From contig NZ_LR733817.1 in assembly GCF_902506165.1 (NCBI RefSeq), positions 6,141,978-6,205,977 on the forward strand: a stretch of DNA of 64,000 nucleotides. The letters run 5' to 3'. The stretch comes from Bosea sp. 29B (GTDB lineage: Bacteria > Pseudomonadota > Alphaproteobacteria > Rhizobiales > Beijerinckiaceae). Both the position numbers and the translations under genes were made by a program. Shown here piece by piece: positions 21,871 through 31,449 of the stretch. Within the stretch, counting starts at the first letter, position 1. Every line of letters starts with the position of its first letter. The notes below the pieces were generated by a model. It saw nothing but the letters and a program-made list of their open reading frames with translations. It made no database searches and had not been told where the DNA came from.

Positions 21871-21916
21871 AAAAAGCAGCCACTGTGCCGCGCCGGTGAC
21901 AGCGACACAGTGGCTG
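21871..21916 (-). terminator. rho-independent terminator of leuA
   Basis: Just after the leuA stop codon on the minus strand, the 11-base arms CAGCCACTGTG (complement of 21906-21916) and CACAGTGGCTG (complement of 21877-21887) pair exactly. They are followed by CTTTTTCGTTTC (U-run at 21871-21875). It isolates leuA from the TPR gene downstream. Confidence 0.85.
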
Positions 21917-21927
21917 TGGACAGGCTC

Positions 21928-23490
<1,563 letters not shown>

Positions 23491-23498
23491 GGTCTTGG

Positions 23499-23654
23499 TC
23501 CTTGGTCAGGACGCGCCGCATCTCGGTTCCGGCGGGCGCGTAGGGTCGGAGGCTTGGTTCCCGTCATCCCCTGAGCGCCCAGGCACACGTGCCCGGCCGG
23601 CCCTCAGGGGCTGGTAAGAAGAAGCAGCTGACCAAGGAGCGAGGGAGCGCACAT
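23499..23654 (-). promoter_or_regulatory. leuA leader region, predicted translational attenuator
   Basis: In the minus-strand mRNA the leader-peptide coding segment UCCUUGGUCAG (complement of 23628-23638) is exactly complementary to CUGACCAAGGA (complement of 23499-23509), which holds the leuA Shine-Dalgarno sequence. Between them a hairpin (arms 23603-23610 and 23568-23575, with inner GGCAC/GTGCC) brings the two together. A ribosome stalled on the following Leu codons would cover UCCUUGGUCAG and free the leuA start. No U-run is present, so control is predicted at translation, not termination. A weak promoter-like pair TTGCCT and TAGACA lies near 23769-23740. Confidence 0.6.
23604..23654 (-). 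CDS. leuL: leucine-rich leader peptide of leuA
   Basis: A 16-codon frame, M-C-A-P-S-L-L-G-Q-L-L-L-L-T-S-P then TGA, has six Leu codons (CTC, CTT, CTG, CTT, CTT, CTT). It lies 113 bp upstream of leuA on the same strand. Such a density of Leu codons in front of leuA is the hallmark of an attenuation leader whose translation senses charged tRNA-Leu. Its stop codon lies in the 5' arm of the hairpin 23568-23610. No strong Shine-Dalgarno sequence is seen before its ATG. The peptide itself probably has no function beyond being translated. Confidence 0.75.
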   Translation of the reverse strand: MCAPSLLGQLLLLTSP

Positions 23655-23801
23655 GCCGGCCGTCCGCGCGATGGCGCGGTTCAGGCTCTCGGCATGGGTG
23701 GCGAATTGGGCCACGAACGATCCTCTCGACGACTTGGGCTGTCTACCGGATTGGAGGATAGGAAGGCAAGCCCGGGAGGTCTTGAACGTTCGTGCGCGGG
23801 C

Positions 23802-24287
23802 TCAGCCGGCAGCGCCGGCCCGCTCCTTCAGAGTCCTGGTCTCGGCGTGAGGTCCCGGCCAGACTTGCAGCCGATAGAAATCGTCGCCTTCCAGTCCGTC
23901 GTCGCTCAGGCTGTCGAGGCCGACATAGGAGACCCGCAAACGATATCTCCCCGGCGCCAGCGAAAAGCGCGCCCGCTCCTGCGGCGAGCCTTCCGTGCAG
24001 CCGATCAGCATCATCTGGCCCGAGCGCGTGCGGAACGAGCACTCGTTGACCAGTTCCCATTCGTCGAAATCAGCCTCCGGCGCGGCGTCATGGACGGCGA
24101 GCACGACGGGTACGTTCATGTTCCTGGCAGTGGCGATACCGACCGAGCATTCGCCGACGGCGAGCATCCGCTCCACCGTCTCGTCGGTCCAGAACGCCCC
24201 CCAATCCTCGTCGACCGCCTCGTCCTGGAGATAGAACTGGAAGTAGTCGGCGAAGATTTCGAGCTCGGTGGTATGCAGCACGGTCAT
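23802..24287 (-). CDS. hypothetical protein, weakly ComJ-like
   Basis: A 161-aa soluble acidic protein. The segments D-W-G-A-F-W-T-D-E-T-V-E-R-M, G-I-A-T-A-R-N and L-A-P-G-R-Y-R-L-R follow the order and spacing I remember for ComJ (NinA) of Bacillus, an inhibitor of the nuclease NucA, including a W-T-D-E start and a P-x-G-x-Y end block. This is a weak visual resemblance, not proof. The ATG at 24287 is used because the conserved part starts at its second residue; the open frame extends to 24431 but overlaps the divergent YoaK-type gene. No nuclease partner gene is nearby. Confidence 0.6.
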   Translation of the reverse strand: MTVLHTTELEIFADYFQFYLQDEAVDEDWGAFWTDETVERMLAVGECSVGIATARNMNVPVVLAVHDAAPEADFDEWELVNECSFRTRSGQMMLIGCTEGSPQERARFSLAPGRYRLRVSYVGLDSLSDDGLEGDDFYRLQVWPGPHAETRTLKERAGAAG

Positions 24288-24406
24288 GACGATCAGGGTT
24301 CCGTCGAATTGTGACGGGAGTAAGAGGCTTGAGATGCGCTCGGCCCACTCTAGCATTGGCATGACCGGCCCAGCGCATGGATTAGCTGCCTGGTGCGATT
24401 CGGCCC

Positions 24407-25096
24407 ATGACCGCGCGCACCGAACGCCCACCTCCTGAACGGAGTGCCTTGCCTGTGCTGCGCTATGATCGTCCCGCCATCGGGCTCGCCTTGGGCCTCT
24501 CAGGGCTCGCCGGCTTCGTCGATGCGCTCGGCTTCCTGAACATCGGCGGCTTCTTCGTCTCGTTCATGACCGGCAACACCACCCGCCTCGGAATCGAGCT
24601 GGCGGAAGGCCGCTTGGACGGCGTCCTGGTGGCCGGCATGATCATCCTCCTCTTCGTATTCGGGGTGATCTGCGGTTCGCTCGTCGGCCATGTCGGCAAA
24701 CGCCGGCGCCAGGCCGCCGTGCTGGCTTTTGTCACGCTGGCGCTGGCGCTCTCTGCCGGCCTCTACGGCGCCGGACTGTCCATAGCCGCCGCCGGCATCC
24801 TGGCTTTGGCGATGGGCGCCGAGAACGCCGTCTTCCAGCGCGACGGCGAGGTCACGATCGGGCTGACCTACATGACCGGCACGCTGGTCAAGATGGGACA
24901 GCGCCTCGCCGGCGCCCTGCTCGGCGGCTCCAAGCGCGCCTTCCTGCGCCATTTCGTGCTCTGGCTCAGCCTGCTCGTCGGCGCGTTCCTGGGCGCCTAT
25001 GCGCATGGGCACGTCGGGCTGGGGGCGATCTGGCTGGCGGCCTTGGCGGCGGGCGGCTTCACCATCGCCGCCTTCTTCATGCCCAGTCAGGACTGA
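24407..25096 (+). CDS. YoaK family (DUF1275) membrane protein
   Basis: A 229-aa inner-membrane protein with about six helices. The motifs G-F-V-D-A-L-G-F-L, F-V-S-F-M-T-G-N-T-T and L-T-Y-M-T-G-T-L-V-K are those of DUF1275 (YoaK), a family of unknown transport-like function. The soluble N-terminus is about 20 residues. It is divergent from the ComJ-like gene, with 119 bp between start codons, and is followed 84 bp later by a lipoprotein gene on the same strand. Confidence 0.88.
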   Translation: MTARTERPPPERSALPVLRYDRPAIGLALGLSGLAGFVDALGFLNIGGFFVSFMTGNTTRLGIELAEGRLDGVLVAGMIILLFVFGVICGSLVGHVGKRRRQAAVLAFVTLALALSAGLYGAGLSIAAAGILALAMGAENAVFQRDGEVTIGLTYMTGTLVKMGQRLAGALLGGSKRAFLRHFVLWLSLLVGAFLGAYAHGHVGLGAIWLAALAAGGFTIAAFFMPSQD

Positions 25097-25180
25097 GCGA
25101 TCAGGTCCCTTCCATCGGGGACCTTTGCCTCGCGGATGGAATCAACCATGGTTCCGGTCCGACCAGCCGGAGCTCCGCTT

Positions 25181-25510
25181 ATGCGCGTTGCCTTCTTCGC
25201 CGCCGCCCTCGGCCTTTCCCTCGCCGCCTGCCAGACGGCCGCTCCGCCTCCAGCGCCCTCGCCCGAGCAGGCACCGACCGGCGTCACGCCCAACACCTTC
25301 CGCATGCCGACCGGATCGGGCTGCGCCGGCGAGGTCGACCGCTTCCAGGCGGTGATGGACAACGATTTGCAGACCGGCCACACCACCAAGGGCGTCCACT
25401 CCCGCGTCAGCGCCGAGATCGACACCGCCCGCAAGAGCTGCGCCGCCGGCAACGAGGCCGGCGCGACCTCCCAGATCCGCGCGACACGGACGAAGTTCGG
25501 CTATCCGTGA
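25181..25510 (+). CDS. putative lipoprotein
   Basis: A 109-aa protein with a lipoprotein signal. The hydrophobic stretch V-A-F-F-A-A-A-L-G-L-S-L-A-A-C ends in a lipobox whose Cys would be lipidated. A Pro/Ala-rich linker (A-P-P-P-A-P-S-P-E-Q) and a compact domain with two more Cys residues (G-C-A-G and S-C-A-A) follow. GGAG lies ahead of the ATG at 25181. The longer frame from 25136 would place a charged segment before the signal and is rejected. No function is known. Confidence 0.75.
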   Translation: MRVAFFAAALGLSLAACQTAAPPPAPSPEQAPTGVTPNTFRMPTGSGCAGEVDRFQAVMDNDLQTGHTTKGVHSRVSAEIDTARKSCAAGNEAGATSQIRATRTKFGYP

Positions 25511-25516
25511 GCCCCT

Positions 25517-25655
25517 TCCCTTCTCCCCTCGGGGGAGAAGGTGGCAGCGCGGAGCGCTGACGGATCAGGGAAGGACAGGCTCGACCTGCCTTCGTCTCAC
25601 CCGGTCGTACCGCCCTCATCCGCCTGCCGGCACCTTCTCCCCCGAGAGGAGAAGG
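25517..25655. repeat. dispersed BIME-like repeat, copy 1
   Basis: Two palindromes in inverted orientation, CCTTCTCCCCTCGGGGGAGAAGG at the left and CCTTCTCCCCCGAGAGGAGAAGG at the right (the first and last about 25 bases), flank about 90 bases that contain GCGCGGAGCGCTGACGGATC. A close copy lies at 33443-33576. It separates convergent genes (lipoprotein and M3 peptidase) and could terminate both. Confidence 0.7.
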
Positions 25656-25658
25656 AAT

Positions 25659-27734
25659 CTACGCCGCCAGCCCCCGCTTCTCCAGCAGCGCATCCGGCGT
25701 CGGCAGGCGCCCCCGGAACAGCGTATAGGCCTCGGCTGGATCGCGTGTGTCGCCGGCCGAGTAGATGTAGCGCTTGAGCTTGCCGGCGACTTCCGGGGCG
25801 AAGACATCGCCCGCCTCGATGAAGGCGTTGAAGGCGTCGGCGTCCATCACCTCCGACCAGAGATAGCTGTAATAGCCGGCCGAGTAGCCATCGCCCGAGA
25901 ACACGTGGCTGAAATGCGGCGTGCGGTGGCGCATGGTGATCTCGCTGGGCATGCCGATCCGCGCGAGTTCCTTCGCCTCGAAGGCGAGCGGATCGACCTC
26001 AGCCGGCGCCTCCAGCGAATGGAAGGCGAGATCGACCAGCGCAGAGGAAGTGTATTCGACCGTGGCGAAGCCCTGGTTGAAGGTCTGCGCCCGCTTGATC
26101 TTCTCGATCAGCGCGTCCGGGATCGGCTCAGCCGTTTCGGCATGCAGGCAGAAGCGCTGCATCACCTCCTTCGTCAGGAACCAGTGCTCGTAGAGCTGCG
26201 AGGGCAGTTCGACGAAGTCGCGCGAGACCGAGGTGCCGGCGAGCGAGCCGTAATGCACGTCCGAAAGCAGGCCATGCAGGGCATGGCCGAATTCGTGGAA
26301 GAGCGTGCGGGCATCGTCGATCGAGAGCAGCGCCGGCTTACCCTCGGCGGGCTTGGCGAAGTTGCAGACGTTGACGATGATCGGCCGGACCTCGCCGTCG
26401 AAATTGCGCTGGCCGCGATAGGCGCTCATCCAGGCGCCTGAACGCTTCGAGGCGCGGGCGAAATAATCGCCGAGGAAGAGGCCGATATGCCGACCGCTCG
26501 CGGCCTCGGTGACCTCGAAGACGCGGACATCCGGGTGGTAGCCCTGAAGATCCGGCCGCTCGGCGAAGGAGAGCCCGAACAGCTTGCCGGCAGTGTCGAA
26601 GGCGGCGGCGATGATCCTGTCGAGCTGGAGATAGGGCTTCAGCACGGCCTCATCGAGCGCATAGGTCTTCTGCCGGACCTTCTCGGCATAGAAGCGCCAG
26701 TCCGAGGGACGGATCGGAGCGTTCTCGCCCTCGCTCTGCGCGAGTGCGGCGAGGTCTGCAACCTCCTGCCCGGCGCGGGCACGGGCCGGCTTCCAGACCA
26801 GCTCGAGCAGGTTGCGGACGTTCTCCGGCGTCTTCGCCATGGAATCGTCGAGCTTGAAATGGGCGAAGGTCGCAAAGCCCAGGAGCTTGGCCTTCTCGGC
26901 CCTGAGATTCACCATTTCGGCGACGATGGCGCGGTTGTCGGTCTCCCCGCCATTCTCGCCGCGCTTGCTCCAGGCGGTGAAGGCCTGCTCGCGCAACTCG
27001 CGCCGCGTCGAGAAGGTCAGGAAGGGCTCGATGATCGAGCGCGCCAGCGTCACCGCATGCTTGCCCTCCTGGCCGCGATCGGCGGCCGCGCGCTCCATCG
27101 CCGCGACGACGAAGGGCGGCAGGCCGTCGAGATCGGCCTCGTCCTCGATGATCAGCGCATAGCTCGCCTCGTCCTTGAGTAGGTTCTGGCCGAAGCTGGT
27201 GCCAAGACCGGCCAACCGCTCGTTGATCGCAGCAAGCCGTGCCTTGGCCTCGCCTTCGAGCTTGGCGCCCGAGCGGATGAAGCCGCGATGCGTCCGCTCC
27301 AGCAGCCGGAGCTGCTCTTCGCGCAGCCCGAGGCCCTCGCGCTGCGCGAAAACGGCATCGACGCGCGCGAAGAGCTCGTGATCCATCATGATCGCCGACC
27401 AGTGCCGCGACATCACCGGCGACATCTCGCGCTCGATCGCCTGCAGAGCCTCGTTGGTGTCGGCCCCAGTGAGGTTGTAGAACACGCCGCCAAGCCGGCT
27501 CATGCCGCGGGCCGAACGTTCCAGCGCCTCGATCGTATTGCCGAAACTCGGAGCAGCCTTGTCCGCCTTGATCGCCTCGACCTCGGCCCGGTGCTGCTCC
27601 AGCGCTGCCGGATAGGCCGCCTTGATGTGCTCTGGCGTAATCTGCGCGAAGGGCGGCAGGCCGAACGGCGTCTCCCAGGCGCGCCCGAACGGGTTGCCTT
27701 CAGGCAGGGCAAGGACTTCGGACGCATCGGCCAT
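25659..27734 (-). CDS. M3 family metallopeptidase (oligopeptidase / dipeptidyl carboxypeptidase)
   Basis: A 691-aa zinc peptidase of the thimet-oligopeptidase family. The zinc-binding H-E-F-G-H-A-L-H is near residue 460, and the downstream Glu is in the expected R-D-F-V-E-L-P-S block. No signal peptide is present, so it acts in the cytoplasm on short peptides. Length and motif order fit Dcp or PrlC-type enzymes. The ATG at 27734 is used (M-A-D-A-S-E). It starts 23 bp after the NUDIX gene and is the last gene of the pdxY operon. Confidence 0.92.
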   Translation of the reverse strand: MADASEVLALPEGNPFGRAWETPFGLPPFAQITPEHIKAAYPAALEQHRAEVEAIKADKAAPSFGNTIEALERSARGMSRLGGVFYNLTGADTNEALQAIEREMSPVMSRHWSAIMMDHELFARVDAVFAQREGLGLREEQLRLLERTHRGFIRSGAKLEGEAKARLAAINERLAGLGTSFGQNLLKDEASYALIIEDEADLDGLPPFVVAAMERAAADRGQEGKHAVTLARSIIEPFLTFSTRRELREQAFTAWSKRGENGGETDNRAIVAEMVNLRAEKAKLLGFATFAHFKLDDSMAKTPENVRNLLELVWKPARARAGQEVADLAALAQSEGENAPIRPSDWRFYAEKVRQKTYALDEAVLKPYLQLDRIIAAAFDTAGKLFGLSFAERPDLQGYHPDVRVFEVTEAASGRHIGLFLGDYFARASKRSGAWMSAYRGQRNFDGEVRPIIVNVCNFAKPAEGKPALLSIDDARTLFHEFGHALHGLLSDVHYGSLAGTSVSRDFVELPSQLYEHWFLTKEVMQRFCLHAETAEPIPDALIEKIKRAQTFNQGFATVEYTSSALVDLAFHSLEAPAEVDPLAFEAKELARIGMPSEITMRHRTPHFSHVFSGDGYSAGYYSYLWSEVMDADAFNAFIEAGDVFAPEVAGKLKRYIYSAGDTRDPAEAYTLFRGRLPTPDALLEKRGLAA

Positions 27735-27757
27735 CGGCAACCTCGATCGGTAAGGGG

Positions 27758-28483
27758 TCAATCTCGCCCGAAGATATGTGCGAGATAGGACGTCATGAAG
27801 GGCGGCATGTCATAAGCCGCGCAATCGGCGAGAGTGCGGACGATCACGATGTCGGACAATTCCGGCTCGTCCTGCTGCGCGATCCGAGCCAGCATCATTT
27901 CACGGGCATCTTCGGCCGGTAGGCCTATCCCGACCGGGCGCATGAAGGCCACCCGCCCCGGCACGATCACAGCGGTCCAGCGTTCTTCGACGGAAATCTC
28001 ATCGAGCGCGAGGCCCGTCTCTTCGCAGAGCTCGCGGGTGACGCTGCCGGCGAGGTCGAGCGTGCCGTCGGGGCGAGCGTCCTCCCGGTCCGGCGTGCCG
28101 GCGGCGAAATAGACCTTGCCGGGATTGGCGGTGTGATCGCCCATCCGGCCGAGCAGGAAGGCGCCGTCGGTCGCCCTGAGCGCTGCCATGGCGAAGCCGT
28201 TGCGGATCGCCGGTCCTGGCTGGCCGAAATCGCGCCAGCTCATGAAGGCGGCATAGTCGGCCTCGAAATAGCCGGCATGGAACACGCCACCCTCGATCGC
28301 CGCCCGGTGCTGCAGCATGACGCGGCCGTTGAACATCGCCGGTTTGCCGGCGCTGATCCCAGCCCAATGCGCCGCGATCTCGTCGGCACGCTCGCGGGCA
28401 AATCCCCAGTCGAAAGCCTCGACCTTCGCCTCGACGCGATCGAGCGCGACGATCTCGCCGTCAACGACGCCATTCCCGGTCAC
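27758..28483 (-). CDS. NUDIX hydrolase
   Basis: A 241-aa protein with the catalytic part of the Nudix box, R-E-L-C-E-E-T-G-L, about two thirds along. The first half of the box is not canonical: the Glu expected eight residues before the R-E pair is Leu. It starts with GTG at 28483, which overlaps the TGA of phzF (GTGA), so the two are coupled. An extended N-terminal domain (about 120 residues) precedes the box. It probably hydrolyses a nucleoside diphosphate derivative or a similar pyrophosphate in the cytoplasm; the substrate is unknown. Confidence 0.85.
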   Translation of the reverse strand: MTGNGVVDGEIVALDRVEAKVEAFDWGFARERADEIAAHWAGISAGKPAMFNGRVMLQHRAAIEGGVFHAGYFEADYAAFMSWRDFGQPGPAIRNGFAMAALRATDGAFLLGRMGDHTANPGKVYFAAGTPDREDARPDGTLDLAGSVTRELCEETGLALDEISVEERWTAVIVPGRVAFMRPVGIGLPAEDAREMMLARIAQQDEPELSDIVIVRTLADCAAYDMPPFMTSYLAHIFGRD

Positions 28484-29379
28484 AGCAGCACGCCCTCGCT
28501 CATCACCACGGCGCCGCCGCCGATGGTCGCGGAGGCCAGCGCGCCGCCCGCGACCGTCAGCGTCAGCTCGATCTGCGAGGGCCGGCCCATCTCGTAGCCC
28601 TGCTCGATGACGAGGCGATGCGTGCCATCGCCCGGCCGGTCGAACGCCATGATCGCACCGGCGAAGGCGGCGACGGCCGAGCCGGTCGCGGGATCCTCGG
28701 TCACGCCGGCTTCCGGCCAGAACATCCGGGCGTGATAGTGATGCCCGGCCTCCTCCGTCTCTCGGCAATAGATGAAGGCATTGCCGTTCTGGGCCGGCGC
28801 CATCACGCGCTCGAACGCTCCAGCGACACGCGCCTTTGCTACTGCCTCACGGCCGGCAACCGGCACCATTGTATAGGCGACACCTGCCGAGAAGGCGCTC
28901 GGCCGATGCGTATCGAAGCCGAGATCGGTCAGTTCAAGCCCGACCGCCTCGGCCAAGGCCGCCTCCGTGATCGGCTGCACGATCTGCTCCGGCAGCTTCG
29001 GCAAGGTGAAGGTGGCGCGGGCCGAACGCGCATTGCCGAGCGCGATCACGCAGGGCACCAGCCCGACCTTCTCTTCCAGCACGAGTTGGTCCGCCGGCCG
29101 CCCCTCCGCCGCATCGCGCAGTGCCAGCAGCGCGGTGGTGCCGACCGTCGGATGGCCGGCGAAGGGCAGCTCCTGTCCCGGCGTGAAGATGCGGATCGCG
29201 GCGCGATGGGCAGGGTTCGCCGGCGGCGCGACGAAGACCGTCTCGGACAGGTTGAACTCGCGGGCGATGGTCTGCATCGCGGCGGTATCGAGCCCCTCGC
29301 TATCGAGCACCACGGCAAGCGGGTTGCCGGCATGCGGCCGCGTGGTGAACACGTCGAGCGTGACGAAGCGGCGGCTCAT
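28480..29379 (-). CDS. PhzF family phenazine biosynthesis-like isomerase
   Basis: A 299-aa protein of the PhzF/DapF fold. The start F-V-T-L-D-V-F-T-T-R-P-H-A-G-N-P-L-A-V and the catalytic-Glu block E-F-N-L-S-E-T-V-F-V (about residues 37-46) are typical, and G-Q-E-L-P-F-A-G-H-P-T-V-G-T follows. No phenazine genes are nearby, so a general isomerase role is more likely than phenazine synthesis. The ATG at 29379 has GAAGGAAA upstream and overlaps the EEP gene stop by four bases. It also overlaps the NUDIX gene. Confidence 0.92.
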   Translation of the reverse strand: MSRRFVTLDVFTTRPHAGNPLAVVLDSEGLDTAAMQTIAREFNLSETVFVAPPANPAHRAAIRIFTPGQELPFAGHPTVGTTALLALRDAAEGRPADQLVLEEKVGLVPCVIALGNARSARATFTLPKLPEQIVQPITEAALAEAVGLELTDLGFDTHRPSAFSAGVAYTMVPVAGREAVAKARVAGAFERVMAPAQNGNAFIYCRETEEAGHHYHARMFWPEAGVTEDPATGSAVAAFAGAIMAFDRPGDGTHRLVIEQGYEMGRPSQIELTLTVAGGALASATIGGGAVVMSEGVLL

Positions 29380-30497
29380 GCGGTTTCCTTCGGGATGGTC
29401 AGCTCGATCGTCAGCGGGCAATGGTCGGAGGCTTTCGGCCGGTCCCAGCCGACGCGCGGATAGCGGTCGCAGGTCAAGGCGAGCTTGGCCATCGAGCGGT
29501 CGGCCTCGCGCGGGTCGAGCGGCACGCGATAGGGCAGGCCGCGCCGGATCGTCTGCATCGCCGGGTTCGGATTGGCCGCCGCCAGCGCCGGCGAGAGCAG
29601 GATATGGTCGAGCGGCATATGGCTGTCGACCAGGGCTTGGCGCTCCTCCGACCAGTAGCGCCGGAAATGCGTCCAGCGCTCATGCGGCGGCAGGCTCTCG
29701 ATCGGATCGACGGCGAAATCCTCGAGCAGCGGCTCGATACCGCTGTCGCCCTCGTCGACCGGGGCCGCCAGCGGACCGAGCCCGATGCGGTAGCCGTTGA
29801 GATCGCCGAGGATCGCCCAGTTCGCCGCGCGCCAGCCCGGCCCAAACCAATCCTTGATGATCTTCCTCACCGCCAGCGCCTCGGCCCGGCGGATCGGCAA
29901 GGTCGCCTGCCTGCCATCGTCGCGGCCATTGTTCATCGACTTGAAATGGCAGCCGAACAGGGTCAGCCGCCGGTCGCCGAAATCGAGCTCGACCGCCAGG
30001 CAATCGCGGGCAAAAACCTTGTCGCGCGGATTGATGCCGAAGGCGGCGATCTCGGGTGAGAACGCCTCCGCATCCGCAAAGCTCATGCCCTTGTAGGAGC
30101 GCACCGTGACCTGCCGCGGCTGCACCAGGTCGCGCCGTGCGGCAAAGCCGATGTCGATATTGCGCCGGTCATTGCCATCGACCAGGGTGAAATGGCCGTA
30201 GCGATGATCGGCGATGCGGTGGACGTAATTGGCGAAGAAGGCCTGCAGGCTCGCCAGAGAGTCGACCTCCTGCAGCATCCAGAGATCGGCATTGGCCTCG
30301 GCGATGGCGAGCGCCGTCATCTGGCGCTTGTCGTCCTCGAGCGCGACCGCGAGCGAGCGCTCGACCGCGTCGCGCTCGTCAGCGCGCGGGAAATGGAACA
30401 GCGACATCGCCGCCGCCGTCTCGGTCCGCCCACCGGGCTCGAAACGATGGCGTGTCAGCAGGTTCTCGACGTTGAAGGTGCCGAGGCGCAGCCTCAT
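29376..30497 (-). CDS. endonuclease/exonuclease/phosphatase (EEP) family protein
   Basis: A 373-aa EEP-fold protein, longer than the one at 12488. Motifs are F-N-V-E-N-L at the start, M-L-Q-E-V-D (metal Glu), G-C-H-F-K-S, I-L-G-D-L-N (Asp/Asn), L-D-H-I-L and S-D-H-C-P-L with the catalytic His near the C-terminus. No signal peptide is seen. It starts five bases after pdxY and ends overlapping phzF, so it is an internal operon gene. A nuclease or phosphodiesterase role is possible; the operon does not reveal which. Confidence 0.88.
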   Translation of the reverse strand: MRLRLGTFNVENLLTRHRFEPGGRTETAAAMSLFHFPRADERDAVERSLAVALEDDKRQMTALAIAEANADLWMLQEVDSLASLQAFFANYVHRIADHRYGHFTLVDGNDRRNIDIGFAARRDLVQPRQVTVRSYKGMSFADAEAFSPEIAAFGINPRDKVFARDCLAVELDFGDRRLTLFGCHFKSMNNGRDDGRQATLPIRRAEALAVRKIIKDWFGPGWRAANWAILGDLNGYRIGLGPLAAPVDEGDSGIEPLLEDFAVDPIESLPPHERWTHFRRYWSEERQALVDSHMPLDHILLSPALAAANPNPAMQTIRRGLPYRVPLDPREADRSMAKLALTCDRYPRVGWDRPKASDHCPLTIELTIPKETA

Positions 30498-30502
30498 GCC
30501 GG

Positions 30503-31351
30503 TCAGACCGCTTCCGGCGCGAAGAGCTGCGAGGGCGTGACGAACTCGTCCTGCGCCGCCACGGTCAGGATCTCGCGCGAGCCGGCTTCCTTGGTCCGCT
30601 TCAGCAGCCCGTAGATCGAGGAAGCCGCCTTGCCGAGTGCGCTCGCGGCTGAGCCGTCGCGCAGGTAATGCACGAAGAACAGCGCCGCGATCGCATCGCC
30701 GGCGCCGTTGATGTTGATGTCGATCTTCGGCGTGCGAACGCGATAGGTGCCCTGCCCGTCCGCCGCCATCAGGTCGATCGCATCGTCGGGTGTCTCGTTG
30801 GTGATCAGCGAGGTCACGAGCACGACCTTGGGGCCCGCATCGCGCAAAGCCTCGACGGCGCGATGCGCATCGGCCAGCGTCCTGACCTCGACATCGGTAA
30901 GCAATTCCAGCTCGAACTGGTTCGGCGTGACGATGTCGGCAGCCGGCACGGCCTGCTCGCGCATGAATTCGGGGATGCCTGGCCGCACGAAGACGCCGCG
31001 GCCGACATCGCCGATCACCGGATCACAGCAATACATCGCCTTCGGATTGGCCTCGCGCACCTTGCTCACCGCCGAGAGGATGGCGTGGCCGATATCGGCC
31101 GAGCCCATATAGCCGGAAAGCACGCCATCGCATCGGCCGAGCACGCCGCGCTCGCCGATGCCCGTCATCAACTCATCGATCGTGGCACCGTCGAAGACCT
31201 GTCCCTTCCAGGCGCCATAGCCGGTGTGGTTCGAGAACTGCACGGTGTGGATCGGCCAGACCTCGACGCCGAGGCGCTGCATCGGGAACACGGCCGAAGC
31301 ATTGCCGACATGGCCATAGGCGACATGGGACTGGATCGAGAGGATGTTCAT
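30503..31351 (-). CDS. pdxY: pyridoxal kinase
   Basis: A 282-aa kinase of the PfkB/ribokinase fold that phosphorylates pyridoxal in the B6 salvage pathway. The start N-I-L-S-I-Q-S-H-V-A-Y-G-H-V-G-N and H-T-V-Q-F-S-N-H-T-G-Y-G are the PdxY signature, and the catalytic Asp is in I-N-G-A-G-D-A. Length is usual. It is the first gene of the five-gene operon pdxY-EEP-phzF-NUDIX-M3 peptidase, whose gaps are five bases or overlaps until the last gene. PdxK is a possible alternative name, but the short PdxY-like layout fits better. Confidence 0.95.
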   Translation of the reverse strand: MNILSIQSHVAYGHVGNASAVFPMQRLGVEVWPIHTVQFSNHTGYGAWKGQVFDGATIDELMTGIGERGVLGRCDGVLSGYMGSADIGHAILSAVSKVREANPKAMYCCDPVIGDVGRGVFVRPGIPEFMREQAVPAADIVTPNQFELELLTDVEVRTLADAHRAVEALRDAGPKVVLVTSLITNETPDDAIDLMAADGQGTYRVRTPKIDININGAGDAIAALFFVHYLRDGSAASALGKAASSIYGLLKRTKEAGSREILTVAAQDEFVTPSQLFAPEAV

Positions 31352-31449
31352 GAGGGTAGGCCAGCCTTCGACGAAACGACGCGGCGAACCTAGCGGCTGG
31401 TGCGGCCCGCGCCAATCGAAAGCGGTGATGGGAGCGATCAGGCTTAGCG

